Shown here piece by piece: positions 46,030 through 56,879 of a stretch of DNA of 64,000 bases; position 1 is the first letter of the stretch, and the number at the start of each line of letters is the position of its first letter. The translations under genes and the position numbers were made by a program. The DNA is from Megamerina dolium (Eukaryota; Arthropoda; Insecta; Diptera; Megamerinidae): the NCBI GenBank assembly GCA_963854835.1, contig OY978526.1, positions 27,145,073-27,209,072 of the forward strand, in the 5' to 3' direction. Below the pieces are notes generated by a model, which was not told the origin of the DNA, ran no database searches, and saw only the letters and a list, made by a program, of their open reading frames with translations.

Positions 46030-46615
46030 AAAAATTACCTTACAGTCGGCCTGAGCCGACCGACATATATATACCCTCTACATGTAGATATATATAAAAA
46101 GTTGGCTTGGATATCCATCTTTCCTCTTTTCGCTAATCTTTAAAGAATAGTTTCTAATATATACCTGTCTAGTTTATCAGAAAAACCAATATTAAATTTC
46201 ATTCTATATATTTTTGCTTTAAGCTGAAAACCGCTGATGTTATGACAGTTTAAACATAAAACACCAATCCACATCTTACACACAGCGGTTATAGCGGCTT
46301 TGTTTTAATTTCCTCAACTTTTTATGGTATCCACATTAAGAAAGGGGCGTGGCTTGCTGATTTAATGCAAGCCTATTTCCGTCTACAATATTAACATTCT
46401 AAGTGTCAATTATGTTTGTTCTAGGCAAAATACAACCGAAGTTACAGTGATTTAAACAATAAACAATATAAACAATACTCGCCCATATATGGCAAGGTTA
46501 TGTAACAATATAACATATCTCCAGAGATTCCTTCAAGTGATTACAAACATCTGATAGAAAAGAATATAAATATAACGTGCTCGCATGCAGGGTATAAAAA
46601 GCTTTTACGAGTACC
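46030..46615 (-). repeat. Short TATACCCTGC composite repeat
   Basis: It is bounded by CTTACAGTCGGCCTGAGCCG at the left and CGCATGCAGGGTATAAAAAG-like text at about 46585-46603. An internal unit has GGGGCGTGGCTTGCTGATTT. Confidence 0.7.
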
Positions 46616-46807
46616 CAACACAATCCATACTATATATGGCAAGAAAGAAAAGAAAATTTCTTATAATAAGTAAGTAATGAAACTTCTATTAAATTTTTAT
46701 CGAAATTTTATTGAAATATTGTGTGTACAACATACGACTTAAATCGCTCCAACTTTTACCAGACATTCTCCAATAATATATTTATATGTATAGTACTCGA
46801 AATCAAT

Positions 46808-47017
46808 TTATTCCTTTTTCCCTTTCAGATTTTGAGAGTCCTGGTACAAACGACCGCCTCCAACTGCTGTAGCAGCCACAGTTATAATTTTATTTAAGCC
46901 ATCAATGGTTTTTTGACTTTTCACAATATTACCAATTGTCCTCAGTACTGATGCTTGCGATATATTAGTAATCGCTACCAAAATGAATAGAACAGATACA
47001 AAATGTAAGATCTTCAT
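46808..47017 (-). CDS. Small secreted peptide R, unrecognised
   Basis: The product is 69 residues. Residues 1 to about 22 are a clear signal peptide (MKILHFVSVLFILVAITNIS, then QA). The predicted mature peptide of about 47 residues starts SVLRTIGNIVKSQKT, continues with a hydrophobic helix-like part (IDGLNKIITVAATAVGGG) and ends with a basic tail KGKKE. It is amphipathic and Cys-free. TATAAAT is at 47105-47111 (minus) with a TCAGCA initiator about 30 bp downstream. The TAA stop lies inside the AATAAA polyadenylation hexamer (GAATAAATT), so the 3' end is compressed. It does not share the MNFAKF signal. Antimicrobial-like by composition, but function is unknown. Confidence 0.75.
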   Translation of the reverse strand: MKILHFVSVLFILVAITNISQASVLRTIGNIVKSQKTIDGLNKIITVAATAVGGGRLYQDSQNLKGKKE

Positions 47018-47104
47018 TTTAGATTACTTACAAAGTCTAATTTAATTATGAGTAAACGTTGAAACTTCAATTGCGAATGCTGATTTTGAAAGTCAATTTC
47101 TGCC

Positions 47105-47111
47105 ATTTATA
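47105..47111 (-). promoter_or_regulatory. TATA box of peptide gene R
   Basis: TATAAAT on the minus strand lies about 90 bp upstream of the ATG. A TCAGCATT initiator-like element follows about 30 bases downstream of the TATA box. Confidence 0.6.
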
Positions 47112-47119
47112 TTACTACG

Positions 47120-47460
47120 CCTAATACTGCTGCAAAATGTTGCCAAATTTTTTTTTCATTGTTCTCATTATTTATCATTGCAAAAACAAATACATATATG
47201 AACTGGCTATATAGTAAATACATAAGTAAGCTATGAGTAAGTATATAAATATGTACATGCATACATGCACATACGCATATGTGGAACTAACACAATTGAA
47301 GATCTCTTTCGAAAGTCTTTGAAGCGATTTTAAATATTTTCTATTTAAATATCGTTAATTATTTGCCATGTGGAAACCGTTTAGAAAAATAAAAGTTTGT
47401 GTTTCAAATTAGGGAAGCACATGTATAGAAAGGCAAGCACAAAGTACTTGCCATATATGA
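47120..47460. other. AT-rich upstream flank of peptide gene R
   Basis: This stretch is simple AT-rich with ACATGCATAC-type runs at 47250-47280. Nothing else is recognised. Confidence 0.35.
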
Positions 47461-47466
47461 TATATA

Positions 47467-48569
47467 AGGTGTAGTAAAATCCTTTATTTTTGCATTAAAT
47501 TGAAGGTTTTATTTAGCATAGTTAGAATGATCCGATTTAGGTCAAATATGCACCGTTTTGTTCGATAACTTGTTGCCATTTTGAAGGTAATTTCATAATG
47601 CCACTCTCTTAGACACACTCATCCCTATTGGCAAAATACTGGGACAGTCGATTTTCACAAGCTTCTCTTGAGGCGAATTTATGACCAGCAAAATCATTCG
47701 CCATAGACAGGAACAGGTAGTAATTACTTGGTGGCAGGTCCGGACTATAAGGTGGATGCATAAGAACCTTCCAACCAAGCTCCCGGAGCTTCTGGCGAGT
47801 CACTATCGCTGTGTGTGGCCTGGCGTTGCCCTGATAGAACACAATTCCTCTCCTATTGGCCAAAGCTGGCCGCTTCTGGGCGATTGCTTCCTTGAGGCGG
47901 TCCAATTGTTGACAGTCCGAATTAAGAGTTTGGCCGTAGGGGAGCAGCTCATAGTAGATGATTCCCTGCCAATCACACCAAACACATTGCAAAACCTTCC
48001 TGACCGTCAATCCTAGCTTGGCGCTTGACGTTGTCATAAGTAACCGACTTTTCATCACCAGTAACCATCCGCTTTAGAAATGGATCGATTTTGTTGCGAT
48101 TCAGCAGCGATTCGCAGATGGAAATTCGGTCCATGATATTTTTTGCGTTAACTCGTGTGGCACCGAACTTCTTTTTGTACCCAGCCTTATTTAAATGGTT
48201 CCAAACGGTTTTTTGTGCAATGTTTAGCTCCTGAGCAATAAAAACAGTGCTTACATGACGGTCAGACTCGACGATTTCCATTATTTTATCGATATTTTTG
48301 ACAATTGGCGTTCCAGATTGTGGTGCATCTTTGACATCAAAATAACCGGAACGGAATCGACGGCTGTTACACTATCAGGACCATAAACACTATTCACAAT
48401 TTCGTCTGTCTGGCTTGCGCTTTCGTCTTTATCGAAGAAAAACTGTAAAATATGGAGTAATTTCTCTTTCTAACGCCATCTAGTGTAACCCGATTGCACT
48501 TATACAAAGCGAGATACAGATTATAAAGCCATCTATTGGAAAAATAATGGATTTCTTTTTACTACACCT
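47467..48569 (-). mobile_element. Near-complete mariner with TA duplication, broken transposase
   Basis: Termini are AGGTGTAGTAAAA and TTTTACTACACCT, flanked by TA (47465-47466, 48570-48571). It is 1103 bp. The transposase on the minus strand has helix-turn-helix text STVFIAQELNIAQKTVWNHL, VTGDEKSVTYDN (first catalytic Asp), GNARPHTAIVTRQKLRELGW with the second motif, and PPYSPDLPPSNYYLFLSM with the position of the third. Frames 48281-47973 and 48058-47609 overlap but differ, so there is at least one frameshift. The fragment at 1412-1790 belongs to the same family. Confidence 0.9.
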
Positions 48570-48719
48570 TATATATAAGGTGAGTTAAACGTATGGAACA
48601 AAATATTGAATAGCTTAGCGAAAAAAACAAAATCGTAATAATTTCAAACACATCTTCTCAAGGAAGCATAACGAAATTCCTGGCTTCAGTTTTTAAGTTG
48701 TTTAAAAAATATAAGTTTT

Positions 48720-48965
48720 ATATGAAAGAGCGCTATCCACCCGTCGGCAAGCAATTGACAATTCGTGTGCATAAGTACCCAGTTGTCTTTAAATGTTGCT
48801 TAAATATATATGTCGCGACAGTAACCCAGGAAATTCCAATATATATTCAAAAATAATAATATGCATTATTAAAAAATTTATAATTATCATATCTTTTTGA
48901 TATAAACTTTACAGGCATTTGTATCAATACAATTTTTTTATAAGAAATAACTACTTAGACATCTG
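48720..48965 (+). repeat. Spacer of the P5 unit
   Basis: This matches the other plus-oriented spacers (ACCCAGGAAATTCC; AATAATATGCATTATTAAAAAATT). A short SINE body piece (CACCCGTCGGCAAGCAATTG) lies at 48738-48757. Confidence 0.6.
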
Positions 48966-49046
48966 TATAAATAGTGAGGTTCTATTTTATACTAACATCA
49001 GTTAATGCTTTAACTCGCAACACCAATAACGCGGAATAAAATTAAC
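48966..49046 (+). promoter_or_regulatory. Core promoter of P5
   Basis: TATAAATA is at 48966-48973, a CATCAGTT initiator has its A 34 bases after the first T of TATA, and the leader reads CTCGCAACACCAATAACGCGG. The upstream TCTAACTAAYGGC box of the other members is not recognisable here. Confidence 0.75.
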
Positions 49047-49274
49047 ATGAACTTTGCAAAGTTTTTCCTTCTTTTATTGGTCTTAGGTGTCGTTTTTAAT
49101 ACGATTGAAGGATCGAGGTTTACAAATCTCTTAAAATCATCTAAGGTGATTAAAAAACACGCTCCTGGTATAGCGGAAAAGGTTGGTGATGTCGCCCAAG
49201 CAATAGATGCGAAAGAGGAGGAAGAGAAACCATGGTATAAAAAATTGTTTGGAACCATTGCAAGTTTTGGCTAG
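49047..49274 (+). CDS. Small secreted peptide P5 of the MNFAKF family, cationic
   Basis: The product is 75 residues. The signal peptide 1-22 is identical to that of P3 (MNFAKFFLLLLVLGVVFNTI, then EG). The mature part has net charge about +3: SRFTNLLKSSKVIKKHAPGI helix, AEKVGDVAQAIDAK, an acidic run EEEE, then the conserved end KPWYKKLFGTIASFG with terminal Gly. The block KKHAPGIAEK is closely related to VAKHAPGIAEK of P2, so P5 and P2 share a recent ancestor in the middle region too. An AATAAA signal follows about 50 bp downstream (near 49323). This copy is the one nearest the cecropin cluster. Confidence 0.88.
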   Translation: MNFAKFFLLLLVLGVVFNTIEGSRFTNLLKSSKVIKKHAPGIAEKVGDVAQAIDAKEEEEKPWYKKLFGTIASFG

Positions 49275-49339
49275 GTTAAGAGCCATCACCACATATTTGT
49301 ATCATATTACTAAGAACATAAAATAAAAAAAAATGGTTT

Positions 49340-49735
49340 AATGAATTCTTCGATTTTAGTTTATGTGATAATTTTTTTATTTTACTTCTTTCGAAATGTT
49401 CTTACACTCAGCACAGGAACGTGTTTTGGCTGAGTTCCTAAGTTCCTTTGTTGTCATAAATGTTTTAATTGCAAACAAAAAGCTGAATAGCTTACAAAAA
49501 GAATGAGGTACGGCGGCTTTAAATTACTTTATTATTGCTAATTGTAATTGTCTTGTCCACCTGTGGGAGTGATACACATAAATCTATACCTCTAACGAAA
49601 CCCTTGGTAAAATTTTATGGAAAATATATACACAAAGACCGTCCCAGTCACGTAACCCAGTAACATTACGGTCACGACTGTCATTTTAATAGTCACACAA
49701 CCCTGCTCATTGCTATAACTTTTTTAAGAGCTATA
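49340..49735 (+). other. 3' flank of P5
   Basis: The first 210 bp mirror the 3' flanks of P2-P4 in opposite orientation (TTGTTGTCATAAATG; ATTACTTTATTATTGCTAA). After about 49560 nothing is recognised. Confidence 0.45.
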
Positions 49736-49739
49736 AAAA

Positions 49740-50690
49740 AAGCGTGCAAAGATTTTTGTATGCATGTGATTTTCTATCACCTTCCTACATACATGTCTTT
49801 CTTGATACCACTCAAGCTTTCGATAAAGTATGGCACGATGGCCTTATTTACAAATTCAAAATCGTACTGCCTGCAAATGTCTCCTCATTGCTTCGAGCAA
49901 TCTCACGAAGAGAAAATTTCTCGTACATCACAAGGATTATACAACAAATCCATTAGATATTCACGCTAGCGTTCCACAAAGAAGCCTTTTGGGTCCCTTA
50001 CTGTATCTCTTATACACTTCAGATATGCCCAACAATAACTATACATTCATATCGACCTTTGCTGATGATACGGCAATATTGTGTTCTCGCTCTAACCCCA
50101 TAGAAGCTACTAAACTTCTGCAGACTCATCTCGATTCTCTCGAAATCTGGTTAGCAAAATGGCGTATAAAAGTCAGTGAATCAAAGAGCGTACATGTAAC
50201 CTTCACACTAAGGCTAGATACATGTTTAAATAAATGGCCAATTAGTTCCACAATGTACCTCAACAAAGTACTTGGATATTCACCTCGACAGAAAGCTGAC
50301 CTGGAACAATCACATAAAGGCAAAGAAAACTCAGATCAAGCTTAAAAATAATCAGTTATGGTGGCTGTTACACAAAAGCTCAAACTTGAATCTCGAATAC
50401 AAAGGGCTATTATATAAAGCAATCCTAAAGCCAATCTGAACTTATGGTATTCAGTTATGAGGCACCGCATCTCCCTCAAATATCGAAAAATTGCAGGGAA
50501 TATAATCCAAGTGCCTCCGAATTATTGTAAACGTGCCTTGGTATCTGAGGAACGTTAACATCCATCGAGATTTGAATGTACCCACAATTTCTAAGGAAGT
50601 TGCAAAGTTCTGCAGAAGTTCCGAATCCTTTTGCTAGGCAATTGTTGCTGAGCACAGGCCATCGACGATTAAAAAGAAAAGACACATTGA
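49740..50690 (+). mobile_element. Jockey-type LINE, 5'-truncated
   Basis: The RT part reads FLDTTQAFDKVWHDGLIYK (catalytic Asp), SVPQRSLLGPLLYLLYTSDM and FISTFADDTAILCS (catalytic FADD), then SLEIWLAKWRIKVSESKSVH. The C-terminal segment continues in broken frames to about 50690. It has frameshifts near 49830 and 50345. A fragment of the same family is nested in the mariner at 44657-44945. Confidence 0.85.
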
Positions 50691-50694
50691 ATAC

Positions 50695-51165
50695 GCTGTG
50701 AAATTGCTAAACCTCGCGACTCAACAAATTATGATGGAACATAGGGAATATCACATAATTTTAAGTTAATTTGTAAGATTTGAATACTTATTGTGAGTTT
50801 CTACGAATGATAGAAGGATTCAATAAATTCTTAGTATTAAACAAAAAGAGTGCTTGGATGGGTTAGTGAAAATCAAAAATTGCATGAGTGTATTGGTACT
50901 ATTGGGTCACGCTGTTCTTGATGGGTTTTGTGTTTTCGTTCAGGGCTGTCCAAGACAGATACGTTCCCGAGCCAATACAAATTTCTACATAGACTGGACG
51001 GCCACAAAAAAGAAAGTTTTAAAAATAAACCGAAGGATTTTGGAAATCGGGGAGATTCAAGAACAATCGTAACAATATGAACTATAATTTCACTTGTTGC
51101 CATACGAATAACTAATCCATTCAAACTTTGGGATGCTACAAAAATAAAATAAATCCCTGCTTGCA
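50695..51165. other. Unassigned stretch between LINE fragments
   Basis: The plus-strand frame at 50854-51072 and the minus-strand frame at 50873-51175 show no domain, signal peptide or coding bias that I can support. It is possibly LINE 3' untranslated sequence. Confidence 0.3.
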
Positions 51166-51169
51166 GGTG

Positions 51170-51990
51170 CCACACGAACTGTTAGTGAGTGGTGCAGAGA
51201 GAAGAGGAGTGCGGAGAGACGTCTTTTCAGGCGTAAGAAGAGAAAGCAAGATAGACGCGAGTGTAAGGACATAGAGACAGAAATGAGACTCGAAAATTTT
51301 TTGAGAAGATCAAACGTCCGATTGATGATTTAAATGCCGGAGCTTATGGTTACAGATGTCCAAAGTGTACTGAGTTTATGGAGGGAACACTTGGCAACGC
51401 CTCGAACAATGCCGCCAGTGGAGGAGATCTCCCGAACTCACCAATCACAGATGATGGTGTAGATGTTCCACCACTCGACCATGACGAGGTCAAAGGGGAC
51501 ATTTCTAAGCTGAAAAACGGCAAAGCTGCAGGTGCTGACGGCCTGCCTGCCGAGTTGTTAAGACCAGCATGAACCAGCTCATAGGCAGAATATGGTCGGA
51601 TGAAAGCATGCATTCTTAACATTGCATACAAGGGTACTGTGTGGAAGATTGAAGCCTATGCTAAACAACCTGATTGGACCTTATCAGTGTGGCTTTAGAC
51701 ATCGTAAATCCACCATCGACCAGATTTTCACACTACGCCAAATCCTGGAGTAGACCCATGAAAAACAAATCGGCACACACCATATATTTACTGATTATAA
51801 ATCTGCTTTCGACAGTCCGGTAAGGGATTACCTCTACACAACAATGTCTGAGTTCGGTATTCCTGCGAAGCTCATTCGTGTAACTCCCGTTGGTAGTGAC
51901 AAATGGGAAGGACCTCTCCCCATCGTTTGGTACCGAACGGGGCTTCAGAAAAGGTGATTCGTTATCTTGCGACTTCTTCAAGTAAAAGAA
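51170..51990 (+). mobile_element. LINE fragment of the same family as 8856 and 22670
   Basis: It reads DDGVDVPPLDHDEVKGDISK, LKNGKAAGADGLPAELLRPA, then (after deletions) YKGTV..., PYQCGFRHRKSTIDQIFTLR and FTDYKSAFDSPVRDYLYTTM. The homologous text in the 9-kb fragment is PYQCGFRPGKSTIDQIFTLR and FVDYKAAFDSPVRDYLYATM. It is a decayed independent insertion. Confidence 0.8.
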
Positions 51991-51999
51991 ACCATTTTC

Positions 52000-53025
52000 T
52001 GGAACGATCATGTTTTTTCCAACAAAGTATATTTTAGCCGATAGAGTTAAAAAAATGAATTCCTCTTCCGTAATATTCTATTAGAATATTTGTACAAAAG
52101 TACCACATTTTTACGCAAATACACATCTGATTTTTGTCTACATACATTTCAGGATTGCTCTAAGTAAGTTGATCATAATTTCAAATGCAAATGCAGTAAA
52201 TTCAACTGACTAAACAAGCCGCTTTTTTCCAACGCGCAAATACTCATAATGAAATGTACGGGAACAAATTGTTCACATGCGATTTCCGATAGGCCTGATT
52301 GAATTTAGAAATTTTTATTTATGCAATCGAATTGAAAAAAACTCTTCAGAATTAATCAATTTTTCAAGTATATCTATTTTTTTTTTAACATGCGTTTTCA
52401 ATCATCATTTTTGAACGTGAACACAATAACACGAGTAATAACAGTAATGGATAAAAATTATATACTATGTATATACTTACTATTGTATACGCATATTATC
52501 CTTTAGGCTATTAAAATCGAAATGAGAAACTAAAGTGTTTAAGAGTACTTTATCGATGTGTGTGTGTGTGTGTATGCATATATATACATTTATATGATTT
52601 TAGGCAAAATATTATTAAACTCCTACTGTGACATGTTATCCTTTACGCTGCGGGGAGTCAAGACCTCAACTCGTGCACTCAATGAAAAATGTAGGTATAC
52701 AAGCATCATATGAAATAACAAAATCGACAAGAGTAACAACAACAGCAACAACAACAACAACAACGAAATTAATGTAACATATTTTCAAGTGATGCGTTTA
52801 TCACAATATTACACCATTTTCTCACTTTTTATATTTCTCCACAATATTCTGTTCATCCCTAATAGAAACGCTACTCAATGGAATATGAATGTATGTAGTA
52901 TTTTATAGCACATTATTTGCATAGATAGAATATAAGTAATTCAAACTCTGAGGCGCTTTTCAATCAATCAATCATAAAATAGCGGAAATCAAAATTTGTT
53001 ATGAAATACACGAATACATATACAG
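52000..53025. other. AT-rich intergenic with microsatellites
   Basis: A TG repeat lies at about 52557-52574 and a CAA repeat at about 52735-52765. No gene or transposon domain is seen. This stretch lies between the transposon-dense array and the cecropin side. Confidence 0.5.
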
Positions 53026-53032
53026 GGTGATG

Positions 53033-54158
53033 TTTTAAGAGCCTCCGGTTTAAAAAAAAAAAACATAAAATTTAGAGAAATGTATGAAATCTTTATTTGA
53101 GTCGATAGAACGATCTATATAATTCAATGTTTAAAGATGATTTCATGTAAATGTTGTTCGCGGCTGCGCTCCGAATGGTTCATACGCTGGGTACAATTTT
53201 GGTACACTCTCTCCAACATATCGGCCGGTATCTCACTAATAACTTCTTCAATATTGGCTTCCAGTGCGTCAACCGTTGCGGGCTTGTCGCTATAGAACAT
53301 AACCCCACAAAAAATAGTCGGGCAATTGACCGGCCCCAAATGTGCAATAAACTGTTCACCTCTCAATTGGACCATTGTTTCGCGTGCTGTGGGGCATGTG
53401 GCACCGTCTTGGTGAAACCACATGTCAACAAAGTCCAGCTCTTCCATTTTAGCAAAAAAAAAAGTTTGTAATCATCGCACGGTAGTGCTCACCATTTACT
53501 GTAACGGGCCTGCCTACGTCATCTTTGAAAAAAATGATGCCACCGGTCCATAATCCACACCAAACAGTGCATTTTTTGGAATGCATTGGCAGTTTTTGCA
53601 ATGCTGCTGAGCTGCTCTTCACACGAAATACGACAATTTTGATTGTACACGTATCCATTCAACCAGAAATGAGGTTCGACGCTGAACACAATTTTCCGAT
53701 AAAAAAGTGGATCTTCATCCAACTTTACGAGAGCCCATTCACCAAAAGTTAGCCGTTGTGGTAGGTCGTGTGGCTTCAATTCTTGCACCAGCTGTATTTT
53801 AAAAGGTTTTACACCCAAATCCTTGAGCAAAATTTTCCATGTAGTGGAGTAACAGAGGCTGAATTGCTGAGAACGGCGCCGAATCGAAAATGCATGGTCA
53901 TCAACAACAATGGCGGATACGTATGCGTGTTGATGGTTTAATGTCCAATAATGTAAATTTGGTGTGAAATTTATTCACAAGATTCCGAATAGCCGTCTCA
54001 GAAGGTCGCCCAAACTGACCATAAAATGGAGGAAGTGCACGATGCACTTTCTTAACCGAGCATGAATTTTGTAAGTTTGACAGCAACATGTTACACGAAA
54101 ACATCTGAGCTGCCAAAAACAGTGTTTCCAAAAAGAAAGTTGCTAAAAAATCACCCTG
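53033..54158 (-). mobile_element. Mariner-type element with TA duplication, broken transposase
   Basis: The termini CAGGGTGAT...TTTT and AAAAAATCACCCTG are flanked by TA (53031-53032, 54159-54160). It is 1126 bp. The transposase on the minus strand has YKIQLVQELKPHD-like text (KIQLVQELKPHDLPQRLTFG), NPHFWLNGYVYNQNCRI-like text (EPHFWLNGYVYNQNCRIS), CLVWIMDRWHHFF/CTVWCGLWTGG in shifted frames, DVGRPVTVNGEHYRAM, and VDMWFHQDGATCPTARETM (catalytic DG). Its termini and core are related to 33472-34149. Several frameshifts are present. Confidence 0.88.
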
Positions 54159-54164
54159 TATATT

Positions 54165-54465
54165 CAAATAGAGAGCATTTATTGAGATCACATACATAAT
54201 CCTTGGCACATTAAACACTTGCTCAGTGGGAAAATACAGTTTACGGCAATTCCACAAAATGAATCATGTGTTGATTTCCTATTGAACTAACATATCTGTT
54301 TGATTCGAAGTTTGACATTGGCTACACGAAGGCGATTTGAATATTGAGCAACATTTATTGTTAAACTTTCTATGTACGAAATAAAGCAACTTGTTCTCGA
54401 ATCCTGACAAATTCTTAGCAAGCAATTGGTGATAAATCTTCTAACAGTAATAATTTGACGTAGTG
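54165..54465. other. Intergenic stretch
   Basis: No gene is recognised. AAGCAATTGG at about 54420 may be a remnant of a second SINE copy. Confidence 0.35.
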
Positions 54466-54469
54466 GGTG

Positions 54470-54690
54470 CCGTAGCTCGGTATTTAGTGCGTTGGCCTTC
54501 TAATCTATAGGTCGTGGGTTCAATCCCCGGCTGAAGCATAACAAAATTTAATATCGAAAAGATTTTTCTTTCGAACGGTACCCACCTGCCGGCAAAAATT
54601 TGCAATTTTTCCGACAGTAACAGTCCCTTCTAATGCTGTCCAAATTTAACACGCACAACAGTATTGGAAGAGAAACTCGGTGGTATCACA
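54470..54690 (+). repeat. tRNA-derived SINE, internally deleted
   Basis: It starts GTGGGTGCCGTAGCTCGGTA (A box) and continues GGTCGTGGGTTCAATCCCCG (B box, the best match to a tRNA in this window), then a shortened body and CACGCACAACAGTATTGGAA near the 3' end. Compared with 31725-32095 it lacks about 100 bp of the body. It could fold as a tRNA-like 5' domain, but it is not a functional tRNA gene call. Confidence 0.8.
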
Positions 54691-54699
54691 ATAGGCATT

Positions 54700-55095
54700 T
54701 CTGGCCTACGTGTATCCTCTCAGAGAGAGTGCAGCCACATAACCTAACATAACCTAACAATTTTTCGTAAAGGTATATGTTACAAAGGTCAGAGTAGATA
54801 ATATCACAAGAACTGTATCGTTCGGTACCGATTCGAAGGAACCTACTTATATTGCCCAATTCCTAACGGCAGAACTCTTATGCAAAAACATTGCAAAAAT
54901 GTCCGAATCAGATATGAAACTGGTAAGCTTGTATACAAGGACCCATTTATTAACCTCTTAGTTAGTAATACCCGCATATTAGCTAGTTAGAATAAAATAT
55001 TGAAGTGTTTAGAAAAATAAATACAAAATATATTAAATTTAATTACAAGCATTTGGAATAAAAAATCATAAAAAGTTTTATTTAGTAAATACACT
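54700..55095. other. Intergenic stretch
   Basis: A direct repeat CATAACCTAACATAACCTAA lies at about 54738-54757. No gene is recognised. Confidence 0.35.
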
Positions 55096-55099
55096 ACGC

Positions 55100-55393
55100 T
55101 CAATTATAGTTTCCTTTCACACCTTTTAGACCCAACTTATTGCGAACAGCATCCCATATACCTTGAAGAATCGGTTTACCAGGAATATGAATAGTTTCTT
55201 GTATCTTCCATCCACCTCCCGGTTTAGACTGATATGTAATGGTTGAAGTTGGATTTTCGGAATGTGTAACATCGATTGGTGTATTCACTACATGAATACC
55301 AAGTTGAGCAAGACTATTGCGAATATCGTCTTCTTCGTTACTTTTAACTGTGAGTGCAAACAACACAACAATGAAAAATTTTAACAAATACAT
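55100..55393 (-). CDS. Small secreted protein S, unrecognised
   Basis: The product is 97 residues. A signal peptide of about 17 residues (MYLLKFFIVVLFALTVKS) is followed by an acidic stretch NEEDDI, then a beta-rich-looking middle (TSTITYQSKPGGGWKIQETI) and a basic C-terminus (NKLGLKGVKGNYN). No Cys is present. The alternating Thr/Ile/Tyr middle with Pro-Gly-Gly-Gly differs from cecropins and from the MNFAKF family. It could be another immune-induced peptide given the place next to cecropins, but that is only context. A TATATATA run lies at about 55480-55488 (minus), roughly 90 bp upstream of the ATG. Confidence 0.75.
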   Translation of the reverse strand: MYLLKFFIVVLFALTVKSNEEDDIRNSLAQLGIHVVNTPIDVTHSENPTSTITYQSKPGGGWKIQETIHIPGKPILQGIWDAVRNKLGLKGVKGNYN

Positions 55394-55399
55394 TTTATA

Positions 55400-56870
55400 A
55401 ATATTCGTTTTTGTTTCAAATGATTCTTAAAACGTTGCAATATTATTTGTTACTGTATTCAATTAATGCTATGACGACCTAATATATATAAGCAAAATAA
55501 AATAAAGAGTAAGAACTGCTAAAGTATTAGGTACATAGAGATATTTGTATTAAAAAAAAAATAATAATACAATTGTAAATTATATTAACACAGTTGTTAA
55601 AAATTAAATTAAATTTCGTCATCCAAATTAAAATAAATAATTTTGCATCAGATAGACAGTTGCTGGCAAAATAAATGCGTTAGTTCACATCTGAACATCA
55701 CAAGTAAAAAGGAATCCTCAAACTATAATTCTTCAAAGAATTACAGCTGATTTTGAATGATTTTGGCATTGATTTTCCTACATTATCACTCATATTTATA
55801 CTGGGACACTGTTCAACTAATGAATTTTCTCCATCCCTAATACCACCACAGTACTTGAATTGAATAAGAAACAAATATCAATTTTGATTGAAAAAATCCT
55901 TCTAATTTCAACTATTAAGATAAAATTAATTAATGGTTTTAGTTACGGTTTTCATCTTGCTTAAGCCCCACGTAACGCTAGAGCTATTGTAAAGAGCAAA
56001 ATATGAAGTATCTGAATAATTCCATTTTGGAGGTTTTCTATTCTCATATCTATTATACGCCCCTGACTGAATTTTTTACCAATACTGATATTCTGTATAA
56101 AATTAAGTCTACATATTTATAATATGTGACGATCGTTTGTTGTATAAACAAAAAAACATAGAACCAACTAAATATTTACATTTGGATAACGCAACAGTTT
56201 TTTGAAACTCACAATATGGTACCAGAAGTGAGCACTTGCTAAAGTTTATTTACAAAAGGGTTAACCATTAGCTGATATAAATATATGTATGTTGAAATAT
56301 TCAACTTTTCCATTAATTTTAGAATATAATATTCATTTGAATAGCCGCTTTGATTTGCCTGCCAATAGTCGATTCATTCGTAACACCTTCAACATCACTT
56401 CAAATGTCATCCTATACAGTCAAGTTTTTGTGAGACTTTCTTAGAGCTTAAACGAATGATGATTATTTTGCTTCACTTGAAAACATTTATAAAATATTTG
56501 TAAAAACTTCTTCTTTGAAACGTTTTCAAACGTATATCAACCCATTTCTGACCGGGCAGATACAATATTAATTATTTCTCACTTTTTTTTTTAGCTCGAA
56601 AAAACTGTTTAAAATGAAACCCGCCGATGGACCACCTTTTTCTCGCCTCTATTGTAAATAATTTTTATTTGCCTTTTATTTGGTATATTTGCTTATTTTT
56701 ATTTATTTTAATATGGGATAGTATATGATTACGTTAAAAAAAATACGGCGGAATTTTTTGTTGTTCTTGTACTTTTTCGACATACGTATTTTCATTGACG
56801 GTGAATATCGAATAAGATAGAAGCAAAAAATGTATAGGATATGGCATTAAAATCTAACAATAGAATCGAT
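55400..56870. other. AT-rich intergenic between peptide S and cecropin cluster
   Basis: I found no coding frame with recognisable features. Poly-A and poly-T tracts are frequent. Enhancers are possible but not visible. Confidence 0.4.
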
Positions 56871-56879
56871 CATATTGAG

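Noticed and set aside
54470..54545. Possible functional tRNA gene, because A and B boxes are good.
   Set aside because: The body that follows is SINE sequence shared with other copies, and the acceptor stem does not close convincingly, so it is a SINE head.
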